Shown here one piece after another: positions 25,587 to 34,586 of a stretch of 64,000 nt of DNA (the first letter of the stretch is position 1; every line of letters begins with the position of its first letter). A model generated the notes under the pieces. The model was not told the DNA's origin. It saw only the letters and a list, made by a program, of their open reading frames with translations, and ran no database searches. The stretch lies in contig CAZBNB010000003.1 of the NCBI GenBank assembly GCA_964493245.1, positions 79,193-143,192 of the forward strand, written 5' to 3'. Position numbers and translations under genes: made by a program. Origin of the DNA: CAZBNB01 sp964493245. Its GTDB lineage: Bacteria; Pseudomonadota; Gammaproteobacteria; Legionellales; Legionellaceae.

Positions 25587-26057
25587 ATGTTGAAAGTTTT
25601 ACTTTTATTCGTTTTATTATATTTTCCTTTATCAGGACTACCACAAAAACCCCATGCACGTGCTGAGAAAGATAATATTGCCAGTATTTTCTTAGGCTCA
25701 ACCACGACAGAAGGAAAAATTGTCTACACCGACGGTTTGGAGCTGCATCGTGTGATTGCCTTCCCTTTTGGTGCAACCATTGTGTATGAAAATACACCCA
25801 AAAACATTGAGAGACGCTCAGAGTCTGAGGTTTTCGGGTTACTCACTTGGAATATCCCTTATGATTTTATGTTTGGTGTTGGGCCTGGTTGGCAATTTAA
25901 AAAAGATGAACCCAGCGTATTTCTCACGCGATTAAAGCTTGGGTACATTTACCTCCTGCCTGGCAGAATTGAAGTCATGCCGAATGTCAATTGGGACATC
26001 AATCCGGATACCCCCAATGCATGGGTTATCGGCTTGAGCTTGGGTAAACAATTTTAA
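25587..26057 (+). CDS. Hypothetical exported protein, possible small outer-membrane beta-barrel
   Basis: A 156-residue protein with a signal peptide (MLKVLLLFVLLYFPLSGLP). The mature part alternates hydrophobic and polar residues in strand-like blocks (FGLLTWNIPYDFMFGVGPGW, TRLKLGYIYLLPG) and ends in GKQF with a terminal phenylalanine, as expected of barrel proteins recognised by BamA. No named family recognised. ACGGAGA before the ATG is a good ribosome binding site. Confidence 0.65.
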   Translation: MLKVLLLFVLLYFPLSGLPQKPHARAEKDNIASIFLGSTTTEGKIVYTDGLELHRVIAFPFGATIVYENTPKNIERRSESEVFGLLTWNIPYDFMFGVGPGWQFKKDEPSVFLTRLKLGYIYLLPGRIEVMPNVNWDINPDTPNAWVIGLSLGKQF

Positions 26058-26122
26058 TGAACGACCGCTAAGCAATCAGCGTGGCGACCGCTTGGATTAG
26101 AATGGAGTAATTTTTTGATTTT

Positions 26123-27340
26123 ATGATAATTATCACGAAAGAAACCCCACACTTATTTATGTGGTTTTCAGATGGCGCAAGAATACCTGCGAATGTATCC
26201 CCATTACCGCAAAATGAAAGGCTTGGTTACATCCAGCGCTTAAAAGAAGAATGTGCGAAGCTCATGCTGACAGAGACACCCGCTTACCTGGTTTATATGG
26301 GCCGGCTCTTACAACCAGCACAAAAAACCTTACTAGAAAGCTTGCAGAACGAAATCGCCAATCTCGCTGTTATCGATTACGATGAGGTAGAAAATAATAT
26401 TTTTGATCCCAAACTGCTTACTAAAGTGCAACAATTACAAAGCGCTTATAAAAAGCAGCAAAAACTGGCCATTGGTGTCGGCGGGATCGCAAGCTTAGTT
26501 GACTTGACACGCCTGATCTTACTTTATAATAGCCATATTCTAAAAAGCATGGCGCAAGCCAAAATAACCACACCTCTGAAATGGGGTGATGGTTTAATCT
26601 ACCGCGACTTTGATGTGACGCTAGAAAGAGAGACAATGACAGATATCCCCACTACCCTGGGGTGCATAGCCACTTTGAACTTTACACTCAAAGTAGAAGA
26701 GCAACACGCTTCTTCTTTAGCCAAAAAGAAAAAAAACTTAACAGCGATAGATGCTTTTTTTAATCAATATCTTTATAACCTAGACGCGTATAAATCGATT
26801 CTAGTATTATTTTCAAATAAACCATTAAGTACCGAAGAAGAAACACTGAAAACCAGCATCCTTTCACAATATCAAACAATATCTACCTCTGTCTTTGACA
26901 ATATTTTTGTGTTTTCCATTATGATTGAAAACTCATTTATTGCCGTTCATCAAGCTGAAGATCCTCTCATCGCTGATATGATAAAAAAATCATTAGGGAA
27001 TGAAAGCTCTTATGCCGCTTTACAATCTTCTTTTCACAATGCTTTAAGTGATCACTTTGATTCACTTGGATTAAAGATACACAAGACCGATTTGATTAAA
27101 GAATTTCTAACACCACAACAATGTGGCTTTAAAATTGGCAACGATTTAACATGGCGCATGACTGTAGCCAAACAACACGCTCGGACCAGCGCCCATGTAT
27201 CATCCGTTGATAGTACAGCAACAAACGCAATGCGATTTACCAGTAAAATGGGACAATCTCAGACAAAAATGAGGACTGGATCTTTAGAGATAGAGAATAA
27301 GGACAAAGATCCCAATAAAAAAGGCCCCTCAACCCATTGA
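26123..27340 (+). CDS. Putative GT-A-type glycosyltransferase, effector-like
   Basis: A 405-residue protein with no signal peptide. The arrangement resembles toxin-type (TcdA/TcdB-like) or GT-sugar-binding glycosyltransferases: an N-terminal FMWFSDGARIP in the position of the usual IWxGxxIP, a helix SLVDLTRLILLY at about 125-136 like the family's SDxLRxxxLY, then GLIYRDFDVTL with D162-F163-D164 as a candidate DxD metal/nucleotide-sugar motif. The C-terminal 40 residues are Lys/Asp/Ser-rich and probably disordered. Family-level similarity is judged by eye. Enzymes of this type modify host proteins in related pathogens. Confidence 0.5.
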   Translation: MIIITKETPHLFMWFSDGARIPANVSPLPQNERLGYIQRLKEECAKLMLTETPAYLVYMGRLLQPAQKTLLESLQNEIANLAVIDYDEVENNIFDPKLLTKVQQLQSAYKKQQKLAIGVGGIASLVDLTRLILLYNSHILKSMAQAKITTPLKWGDGLIYRDFDVTLERETMTDIPTTLGCIATLNFTLKVEEQHASSLAKKKKNLTAIDAFFNQYLYNLDAYKSILVLFSNKPLSTEEETLKTSILSQYQTISTSVFDNIFVFSIMIENSFIAVHQAEDPLIADMIKKSLGNESSYAALQSSFHNALSDHFDSLGLKIHKTDLIKEFLTPQQCGFKIGNDLTWRMTVAKQHARTSAHVSSVDSTATNAMRFTSKMGQSQTKMRTGSLEIENKDKDPNKKGPSTH

Positions 27341-27447
27341 TCAAAGATACTCATTATTATTCAATAATGGATAAAAAATAGCCAAAATTATCGTGCCAGA
27401 AGCCTCTTTTAGCTTATTTTTAAGCATAAAAAAGATTAAAAAATCAA

Positions 27448-27495
27448 CAGGCCTTACGAAAAAAACGATCTCTTCGTTGTTTTTCGTAAGGCATG
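27448..27495. repeat. Short R1 element (hairpin)
   Basis: CAGGCCTTACGAAAAAAACG pairs with CGTTGTTTTTCGTAAGGCATG around ATCTCTT. Both arms carry the same change relative to other R1 copies (GGCCTTACG against CGTAAGGC), so pairing is kept. It lies between the glycosyltransferase-like gene and groEL (convergent). Confidence 0.7.
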
Positions 27496-27575
27496 ATCAA
27501 TTTAAACCTCTTTTACGTAAAACATCGGAATCGAAACAGATCTTGTTTTTAAGAAAAGATGTTTTTCATTAAACC

Positions 27576-27605
27576 TAAAAAAAACCCGCCAAATGGCGGG
27601 TTTTT
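27576..27605. terminator. Bidirectional Rho-independent terminator (groEL and facing gene)
   Basis: A perfect stem AAAACCCGCCA/TGGCGGGTTTT at 27581-27604 with an AA loop. On the minus strand an A-rich flank at 27576-27580 provides the U-run for groEL, which stops at 27623; T residues at 27601-27605 serve the plus strand. Confidence 0.85.
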
Positions 27606-27622
27606 AAAGAAAGGATGGTGGC

Positions 27623-29272
27623 TTACATCATGCCGCCCATACCTCCCATTCCACCCATGCCGCCCATTCCACCAGCGTCACCAGCAGCGTCTTCTTTCTT
27701 AGGTAAATCAGCAACCATACACTCTGTCGTCAGCATTAAGCTTGCGATAGAAGCCGCATTTTGCAATGCAGTGCGTGTTACTTTAGTTGGATCTAAAATA
27801 CCCATTTCAACCATATCACCGTATTCGCCAGTCGCTGCGTTGAAACCGAAGTTGCCTTTTGATTCTGCAATGCGGTTAACAATAACAGACGCTTCGTATC
27901 CAGCGTTAGAAACGATTTGACGTAATGGCGCTTCGATCGCACGACGCAGAATATCGACACCGGTTGTTTGGTCATCGTTATCGCCTTTCAAGCCATCTAA
28001 TGCTTTTTGTGCACGAATCAATGCAACGCCACCACCAGCAACGATGCCTTCTTCAACGGCTGCACGTGTTGCATGCAATGCGTCTTCTACACGGGCTTTT
28101 TTCTCTTTCACTTCAACTTCTGTTGCGCCGCCAACTTTGATAACTGCTACGCCGCCAGCTAATTTAGCAACACGCTCTTGCAATTTCTCACGATCATAAT
28201 CAGATGTTGTTTCTGCCATTTGTGCGCGGATCTGAGTGATACGATCAGTGATGTCGTGTGCTTTGCCTTGACCATCGATAATAGTTGTGTTTTCTTTGGT
28301 AACCACAACACGCTTTGCGCTGCCCAAATCTTCTAATGAAGCGCCTTCTAAGCTCTTACCGATTTCTTCAGAAATCACTTGGCCGTGTGTTAATGTAGCG
28401 ATATCTTGTAACATCGCTTTACGACGATCACCAAAGCCAGGTGCTTTAACAGCACATACTTTAACAATACCGCGCATGTTGTTAACAACCAATGTTGCCA
28501 ACGCTTCACCTTCAACATCTTCAGCAATGATCAACAAAGGACGACCTGATTTAGCAACGCCTTCTAATACAGGCAACATATCACGGATGCTAGAAATCTT
28601 CTTGTCTACTAACAGAATAAAAGGATGCTCTAATTCAGCAGACATGTTTTGTTGGTTGTTGATAAAGTAAGGAGAAATGTAGCCACGATCGAATTGCATA
28701 CCTTCGACCACAGACAATAGGTTTTCTAAGCCGTTACCATCTTCAACGGTGATCACGCCTTCTTTACCTACTTTTTCCATCGCTTCAGCAATGATAGAAC
28801 CAATTGCATCGTCTGAGTTGGCAGAAATAGTGCCCACTTGTGCGATTGCTTTGTTGTCTTTGCATGGCTTAGACATTGATTGCAATTGTTTGGTAATCGC
28901 AAGAACGGCTTTGTCGATACCGCGCTTTAGATCCATTGGATTCATGCCAGCAGCAACCGCTTTGTGGCCTTCAACCAGAATCGCACGTGCCAATACAGTC
29001 GCTGTGGTTGTACCATCACCCGCGGCATCAGATGTCTTGGAAGCAACTTCCTTGACCATTTGTGCGCCCATGTTTTTAAAGCGATCTTCAAATTCAATTT
29101 CTTTCGCAACAGACACACCGTCTTTGGTTATCGTTGGTGCACCATAAGATTTTTCTAGTACAACATTGCGTCCACGTGGGCCCATTGTCACTTGTACTGC
29201 ATTTGCCAAGGCATTTACACCAGCCAACATTTGTTGACGGGCATCATCACCAAATCGTAATTCTTTAGCCAT
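27623..29272 (-). CDS. groEL: 60 kDa chaperonin GroEL
   Basis: A 549-residue subunit of the ATP-driven GroEL folding chamber. It starts AKELRFGDDARQQML and contains GPRGRNVVLEKSYGAPT, the ATP-binding DGTTTATVLA and EEGIVAGGGVAL. The C-terminus is the flexible (GGM)n tail. It forms an operon with groES 25 bp upstream, driven by a heat-shock promoter at 29642-29669 and closed by a strong terminator. Confidence 0.98.
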   Translation of the reverse strand: MAKELRFGDDARQQMLAGVNALANAVQVTMGPRGRNVVLEKSYGAPTITKDGVSVAKEIEFEDRFKNMGAQMVKEVASKTSDAAGDGTTTATVLARAILVEGHKAVAAGMNPMDLKRGIDKAVLAITKQLQSMSKPCKDNKAIAQVGTISANSDDAIGSIIAEAMEKVGKEGVITVEDGNGLENLLSVVEGMQFDRGYISPYFINNQQNMSAELEHPFILLVDKKISSIRDMLPVLEGVAKSGRPLLIIAEDVEGEALATLVVNNMRGIVKVCAVKAPGFGDRRKAMLQDIATLTHGQVISEEIGKSLEGASLEDLGSAKRVVVTKENTTIIDGQGKAHDITDRITQIRAQMAETTSDYDREKLQERVAKLAGGVAVIKVGGATEVEVKEKKARVEDALHATRAAVEEGIVAGGGVALIRAQKALDGLKGDNDDQTTGVDILRRAIEAPLRQIVSNAGYEASVIVNRIAESKGNFGFNAATGEYGDMVEMGILDPTKVTRTALQNAASIASLMLTTECMVADLPKKEDAAGDAGGMGGMGGMGGMGGMM

Positions 29273-29297
29273 TTGTCTCTCTCCGAACTTGGTTTAA

Positions 29298-29594
29298 TTA
29301 CTTTTCAATAATTGCCATGATGTCGTCTTCGCGCATCACAACCACTTCTTGACCATTCAATTTAACTTCAGTACCACTGTACTTACCAAATAAAACCACA
29401 TCACCAACTTTGACAGCCAAAGCACGTGTATCACCATTATCCAACGCTTTACCTGTTCCAACGGCAACAATTTCACCACGCATGGGTTTTTCGGCAGCAC
29501 TGTCTGGAATCACAATACCGCCAGCTGTTGTACGTTCATCGTCTAAACGGCGAACCACAACACGATCGTGTAATGGACGAATTTTCATGCTCAT
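29298..29594 (-). CDS. groES: 10 kDa co-chaperonin GroES
   Basis: A 98-residue lid subunit of the GroEL chamber: KIRPLHDRVVVRRLDDE, the mobile loop around ERTTAGGIVIPDSA, and the roof region. It starts at 29594 (MSMKIRPL); the ATG at 29588 (MKIRPL) is equally possible. It is the first gene of groES-groEL, under sigma-32-type control. Confidence 0.97.
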   Translation of the reverse strand: MSMKIRPLHDRVVVRRLDDERTTAGGIVIPDSAAEKPMRGEIVAVGTGKALDNGDTRALAVKVGDVVLFGKYSGTEVKLNGQEVVVMREDDIMAIIEK

Positions 29595-29641
29595 CGTTTT
29601 CTCCTGATTTATTAATTACATAGAAAAGCTTCTGATATCCA

Positions 29642-29669
29642 ATATGGGGATGGGAAAGGCCATTTCAAG
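29642..29669 (-). promoter_or_regulatory. Sigma-32 heat-shock promoter of groESL
   Basis: On the minus strand the -35 CTTGAAA (29669-29663) is followed after exactly 13 bp by the -10 CCCCATAT (29649-29642), a near-consensus RpoH promoter (CTTGAAA-N13/14-CCCATnT). It lies 48 bp upstream of the groES start. No CIRCE repeat is visible, so control is probably RpoH alone. Confidence 0.88.
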
Positions 29670-29727
29670 GGGGAGGATGATTTTTTTTTTGATAAGTGGA
29701 ATCGCTACTTTTCAAACGGTGTTATTT

Positions 29728-29762
29728 AGGTCTGTTGACATTTCATCTTAAGAGACCCTAGG
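29728..29762. repeat. Left-end fragment of MITE-like element R3
   Basis: TAGGTCTGTTGACATTTCAT carries the R3 terminus and the preceding TA, followed by CTTAAGAGACCCTAGGG, which resembles the inner junction of the full copy at 17780-17790. No opposite terminus is visible; probably a truncated copy upstream of groES. Confidence 0.6.
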
Positions 29763-29878
29763 GTAAAAAACCATGGGACGCCCATTCTTAAGAAAAAAAC
29801 AAAGAAAAAAAGTGCAAAAATAAGATCTTTGTGTTAAAATAATATACAAATATATTTTTAATTAAGGTCTTTTAAATC

Positions 29879-32332
29879 ATGCCTGTTATTACGGTTTCCG
29901 AATCTGAAAAAATAGCGCTACAAGATTATGTTGATAACATAACCGCATACACCGCGCCTGAATACGCTCGTCATTTTCCGAATGGCCATCTACCAAGCAC
30001 CGCGAGTATCTCACGAATCGAAAAAAACACACAAGGACAACTGACGCGTTACGTCCGTTTGGGTCAAGAAACGCCTGAAGACCACCCCATACCTGCTATT
30101 CCTTTAACCCATCTTCATCCACAAGATAATGAGATATTGTTCTCACATGCTTGTACCGTTGGTGAAACACAGGAAGACCTTTACTTCCATCGTAATATGT
30201 ATGATTTTCCCAGTGAACGTCCGACGACGATGGGGCCCCGATCTTATGAAATCTACAAGCAAGACATCACTCAATATAACGCATTGATAGAGCGCGTCAG
30301 GATTATCAACTCTCAATTTTCAAAACAAGAAATCGAGGACATGCAAGAATACGATGCTAATCTCTTAAAGTTAGAAGAACACTACATTAAATATCCTCAT
30401 CGAAAGCTAGAACCTCTTAACAAAACGTTGGTTGATCTTGATAATTACTTAACAGCACTTGATAGACGAGATGCCGCAAGAGATGAACTATCGTTACAGA
30501 CATTACAGAACGACGCTGAGTATCAAGAACGCGATCAAGCCTGTCATCAAACCTATTTTTTTGGTGCTGATGAACAAATCTTGACGCCCGATTATTACCC
30601 TTCTCTGCAAGCAGACATAGAAAATGCGGAACCTCGGATAAGTGAAAAAGCAGTGGATATTACACGTTGTTTAACTTTAAAAAAAGAACTGGCACAAGAA
30701 ATCGAAAATCAATTGCCGACGCAGTTAGAAAATAATGAATCTTATAAAACGATCAGAGATGAACTCGTCCAGCACTTCGAAAAGTATAACGACGTGTATA
30801 CAGGATATTTTGGGCCTATTTCTCCTGTAACCGATCCCATCGCACACTCAAACCAAAAACAAGAAGGAATACAGGTTCTTTTATCTGAGCTAGATGATTG
30901 TGAAGAATTACTCAACGAACAGGAGGAGATGATATCAAGCAATCTAACACCAGAACAATTAGATGAGGATGAAGATTATATCGAGCTAAAAGACACATTG
31001 GCTGCTTATAATATTAAATACTTTTCCAGCAATGATTTGAATACACCCAATGATAGAGACAAAATAGAAAAGCAACGAGAAAAAATATCGATTCATCGAA
31101 ATAACCTTGAATACTTTGCAAAATTGTTAGAAAAACAAAACGAACTGAGTTGGACTCAGACCTCAAAAGAAATGAAAACATTAAAAGAGATAACATCTGA
31201 ATTATCTCAACAATATGCTTATTTGCTTCCCTATACTTATCTGGATTTGATGTCAGATTGGACATCAAATGCAAATCACATACAAACCGCTATCTTAGAA
31301 GAGGAGTTTTTACTAGATCAAAGCCAAGATAATTATGAGACCAGCAAAAGGGAAGCACGACATTTTCTCAATATAGAAACGAAAACAAGAGCATACGAAT
31401 CGCAAAAATCAGAAACACAATTAAAAGATGAGATCAAACATTGTGAGGATTTAAAACAATTTAATCTGAGTACCGCACCTTCAGAAATAAAAACAGAAAA
31501 AAAACGGCCTACCAAATATGCAACTAAGCACCACTATCTCTTTCACAGAGAAGTGAAAGTAAGTGCAGCAGAAACCCAATTTAAGCATGATGTAAAGTTT
31601 GCCGTCGATAAAAGTGGGGTTCCCTTTGTTATTAACCGTAAAGCAGCGCATAAACACGAATATCTCGGTACCCTAGCTAGGATTCGACAAAATCAAGAAT
31701 TCGGCTTTTTTCGATTATCAAGAAAGGGAGTCATGAAAAAAATCGAATTTCAACGTTATGGTGGAGATAGCCTAACCGATTATTTTGCTGCAATGAAGGT
31801 ACCTTCATCATCAAAAAACAGAATTGCTCGGGCGTTATTAGCTTTGTATGTCGATCAAATATTTTTAAAAAACATGGTTCACACTGATCTTAGTATGTCG
31901 AATGTTTGTATTGAAATACAAAATGGGAAAGAAATAGTACTTTCTTTGATCGATTTTCATGAGTCATTTTACAATACTCCTGAAGAAAGGGCCACAAAAG
32001 CCCATCAAGGATCAGGATCAAAAGGATTTCTTGCGCCTGAACTATTTCAAAACAGTACTGATCATGCAAGACAATCAGATACAGAAATGTCGGAACTTAT
32101 CAAGATGCTCAAGCCAGAAGAAAGCCGCATTTTCTCACCAGAAACTGATATTTACGCTATTGGTTGCATGTTGATTGATCACATCAAATTACCAGAGAAG
32201 TCACCCTATTATGAATTTGCAAAAAAAATGATGGCTCTAGACCCGCAACAACGCCCAACTGGCGAGATGATCCAGGCATTTTTAGACGAAACGCATACAG
32301 CTGCTCCGAAACCCTCGGCTACCCCTCGTTGA
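29879..32332 (+). CDS. Large protein with C-terminal protein-kinase-like domain, putative effector
   Basis: An 817-residue cytosolic-type protein. Residues about 100-540 are charged and largely helical with coiled-coil character. The C-terminal 250 residues carry eukaryotic-like kinase motifs in the right order: HTDLSMSN (668-675, catalytic loop HxDLxxxN), DFH (692-694, replacing DFG), APE (719-721), D757 in DIYAIG, and DPQQRPT. The glycine-rich loop and VAIK lysine are not obvious. Asp and Asn of the catalytic loop are retained, so activity is possible. The layout (helical N-terminus, kinase C-terminus) fits translocated kinases of intracellular bacteria. A terminator-like hairpin overlaps its stop. 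Confidence 0.75.
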   Translation: MPVITVSESEKIALQDYVDNITAYTAPEYARHFPNGHLPSTASISRIEKNTQGQLTRYVRLGQETPEDHPIPAIPLTHLHPQDNEILFSHACTVGETQEDLYFHRNMYDFPSERPTTMGPRSYEIYKQDITQYNALIERVRIINSQFSKQEIEDMQEYDANLLKLEEHYIKYPHRKLEPLNKTLVDLDNYLTALDRRDAARDELSLQTLQNDAEYQERDQACHQTYFFGADEQILTPDYYPSLQADIENAEPRISEKAVDITRCLTLKKELAQEIENQLPTQLENNESYKTIRDELVQHFEKYNDVYTGYFGPISPVTDPIAHSNQKQEGIQVLLSELDDCEELLNEQEEMISSNLTPEQLDEDEDYIELKDTLAAYNIKYFSSNDLNTPNDRDKIEKQREKISIHRNNLEYFAKLLEKQNELSWTQTSKEMKTLKEITSELSQQYAYLLPYTYLDLMSDWTSNANHIQTAILEEEFLLDQSQDNYETSKREARHFLNIETKTRAYESQKSETQLKDEIKHCEDLKQFNLSTAPSEIKTEKKRPTKYATKHHYLFHREVKVSAAETQFKHDVKFAVDKSGVPFVINRKAAHKHEYLGTLARIRQNQEFGFFRLSRKGVMKKIEFQRYGGDSLTDYFAAMKVPSSSKNRIARALLALYVDQIFLKNMVHTDLSMSNVCIEIQNGKEIVLSLIDFHESFYNTPEERATKAHQGSGSKGFLAPELFQNSTDHARQSDTEMSELIKMLKPEESRIFSPETDIYAIGCMLIDHIKLPEKSPYYEFAKKMMALDPQQRPTGEMIQAFLDETHTAAPKPSATPR

Positions 32333-32357
32333 ATCAACAGAGGGTAGCCGTATATTT
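32316..32357 (+). terminator. Probable Rho-independent terminator overlapping the kinase-like gene's stop
   Basis: CGGCTACCCCTC at 32316-32327 pairs with GAGGGTAGCCG at 32340-32350 with one bulge. The hairpin is followed by TATATTTT. The stop codon TGA is inside the loop. Confidence 0.6.
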
Positions 32358-32401
32358 TGAATAGGATTACAATACCATTCTGTCAGCCAACTGCGTAGGC
32401 C

Positions 32402-34249
32402 ATGATGTTGCGTATTATTTTTTCTTTTTTTATCCTGTTATTTTCATTGAATACCTCCGCAAATCCCCCCCCCCTACCTGGAGATAAAGTATTTCAATTG
32501 ACAGGCAAACGTGTCGATGCGCACCATTTAAAACTCACTTGGACTATCAAGTCTGGATATTTTTTATATCGAGAACGCATCCACGTGGATTTACCTAAGT
32601 CATCACGCCTTAATCTTGAAGCTTTTGTTTTTCCTGAGCCACAATTTAAAATAGATCACCGAGGACATACCGTCTTGCTTTATCGCGATCAATTAGCACT
32701 GACAATCCCATTACAAACGCTCAGCCCAGGTGAAACACCACTGCTTGTCAAATTTCAAGGCTGCTCTGATCAAGGATTTTGTTATCCACCCACCACAAAA
32801 ACGCTGATGTTGGTGATTGATGACCAATTAAAATTGCGCGATGTGTTTCTTGAGACACCCGATGTTGCCAAACCAGTCTTTAAATCGCCACGCCATGAGA
32901 AAATAAGAAGCGCTCAATTTTTGGAAAAAACAGTCGCTGAGCAACCAAGCACACAAATAGAACGTTTATTTTCATCAGGAAACACCTTGCTCATTATAGC
33001 CACTTTTTTTGGCTTTGGGCTATTACTCACCTTCACACCGTGTATTTTACCCATGGTGCCGGTAATATCAGGTATGATCGTAGGACATGGTCACGCGATC
33101 ACAACACGTAAAGCCATCGGTTTATCTGTTTGTTACGTATTGAGTATGTCAACCACATATAGCCTCATTGGCGGTGTGATTGCGTTATTAGGCCATAATC
33201 TACAAATCTATATGCAATCACCCATCGCGGTTGTAGGGTTTAGCTTTTTATTTATATTACTGGCTTTATCCATGTTCGGGCTTTTTGAGTTACGCTTGCC
33301 TTTAGGATTACAAAACCGCTTAGCCAAGTTTACACGGCATGAATCAGGTGGCCATTATCTACACGCAGCGATAATGGGGTGTTTATCTATTTTAATTTTA
33401 TCCCCCTGTGTAACCCCGCCTTTATTAGGCGTATTAAGTTATATCGCGCGACAAGGCAGTTTCAGTTTAGGTTTAGCTGCTTTGTTCTTTTTAGGCTTAG
33501 GTATGGGAGCGCCTTTAATTTTAGTCGGTGCCTCGGCCGGTAAATTATTGCCGAAAGCCGGGAAATGGATGAATACAGTCAAAAGTTTGTTTGGTGTGCT
33601 TTTACTGGCGGTTGCTATCCATCTTTTATCGCGCTTGCTGAGCGACTTTTATACGATGTTATTGTGGGCTTTATTGTTAATTTTTACCGGTGTTGCTTGT
33701 AAACCCTTTGTCGCTGGTATCAACGCTTATACCAAGTGGCGTCAGGGCTTAGGGATTATTAGCTTGACTTACGGGTTGTTCATTCTTTATGGCGCCAGTG
33801 CTGGCCATACGAATCCATTACTACCACTACAGACACCGCCGGCGTTGTCCGAGCAGGTCATCAAATCATTGCGGGTAACCACGCTGCATGATGCTCAGCG
33901 TTTATTACAAGAAGCAAAAAACAAACACACACCAGCGATACTTGATTTTACAGCCACTTGGTGTGAGTCTTGTAACGTGTTAGCAAACACAACCTTGCGA
34001 GATCCGCGTGTGATTAAAGCGACACAGTCTATCATGTGGATTGAGGTTGATTTATCAGAAAATAATCAAAACAGCATCAATTTACTGCATTCTTTTAACG
34101 TCATCGCCCCCCCTACTTTTTTATTTTACAATGCAGACGGCGAACAAATACAAGCATTGACCTTGGTTGGAGAGGTTTCTGTTGCAACCATGATGACTCA
34201 AATACAACAGATGCTTAAAAAGTCATCATATGATAACTCAGGCCCATAG
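32402..34249 (+). CDS. dsbD: Thiol:disulfide interchange protein DsbD
   Basis: A 615-residue inner-membrane electron conduit that carries reducing power from cytosolic thioredoxin to the periplasm (DsbC, cytochrome c maturation). Order: signal peptide; N-terminal alpha domain with CSDQGFC; an eight-helix membrane domain with TFTPCILPMVP and SPCVTPPLLG carrying the transmembrane cysteine pair; C-terminal thioredoxin-like gamma domain with WCESC. All three redox pairs are present. Its 3' end overlaps the convergent small gene at 34215 by 35 bp. Confidence 0.94.
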   Translation: MMLRIIFSFFILLFSLNTSANPPPLPGDKVFQLTGKRVDAHHLKLTWTIKSGYFLYRERIHVDLPKSSRLNLEAFVFPEPQFKIDHRGHTVLLYRDQLALTIPLQTLSPGETPLLVKFQGCSDQGFCYPPTTKTLMLVIDDQLKLRDVFLETPDVAKPVFKSPRHEKIRSAQFLEKTVAEQPSTQIERLFSSGNTLLIIATFFGFGLLLTFTPCILPMVPVISGMIVGHGHAITTRKAIGLSVCYVLSMSTTYSLIGGVIALLGHNLQIYMQSPIAVVGFSFLFILLALSMFGLFELRLPLGLQNRLAKFTRHESGGHYLHAAIMGCLSILILSPCVTPPLLGVLSYIARQGSFSLGLAALFFLGLGMGAPLILVGASAGKLLPKAGKWMNTVKSLFGVLLLAVAIHLLSRLLSDFYTMLLWALLLIFTGVACKPFVAGINAYTKWRQGLGIISLTYGLFILYGASAGHTNPLLPLQTPPALSEQVIKSLRVTTLHDAQRLLQEAKNKHTPAILDFTATWCESCNVLANTTLRDPRVIKATQSIMWIEVDLSENNQNSINLLHSFNVIAPPTFLFYNADGEQIQALTLVGEVSVATMMTQIQQMLKKSSYDNSGP

Positions 34250-34580
34250 CTACCTGGTTTAGCTCATAAATCCTTCCCTGTATAGTAGGATCCACGCGGC
34301 AATAAGGAATTGTATGAACAAATGCAATAAAATCTGGCATTGTATAAGCAGATGGTAGTTGCTCCCTACCAAATAAAACATCCTCTACGAACTCAATAAC
34401 CTTCACTCCATAAAGGAAAGACCAACCACCATCTGATGAGCTAAAAGCAACCTCATTTAATATGCTAAGCTGACGTAAAATCGTGCGACAAATATATTCT
34501 GAAGAGGCGCACGCCATGGCACTACGTTTGTCCTGGTGTTTGTTTAGGACGTTCATCAAATCATACGTTGCCAATATCAT
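34215..34580 (-). CDS. Small paralogue of the C-terminal domain of the adjacent giant protein
   Basis: A 121-residue protein lying 6 bp after the stop of the large repeat protein on the same strand. It aligns by eye over most of its length with the last 115 residues of that protein: GWSFLYG against GFSYRYG, VIEFVEDVLF against AQGFVEHVLL, and VHTIPYCRVDPTIQGRIYEL against VNTIPYCQTDPNIQSQIHSL. It is therefore a tandem partial duplication, either a free-standing domain or a decaying copy. It overlaps the end of dsbD convergently by 35 bp. No function assigned. Confidence 0.65.
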   Translation of the reverse strand: MILATYDLMNVLNKHQDKRSAMACASSEYICRTILRQLSILNEVAFSSSDGGWSFLYGVKVIEFVEDVLFGREQLPSAYTMPDFIAFVHTIPYCRVDPTIQGRIYELNQVAMGLSYHMMTF

Positions 34581-34586
34581 TTAAAT

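Noticed and set aside
27615..29158. Several plus-strand frames opposite groEL
   Set aside because: Antisense shadows of a highly conserved gene, a common effect of its codon composition.
29595..29878. CIRCE/HrcA operator upstream of groES
   Set aside because: No TTAGCACTC-N9-GAGTGCTAA sequence is present; a sigma-32 promoter explains regulation.
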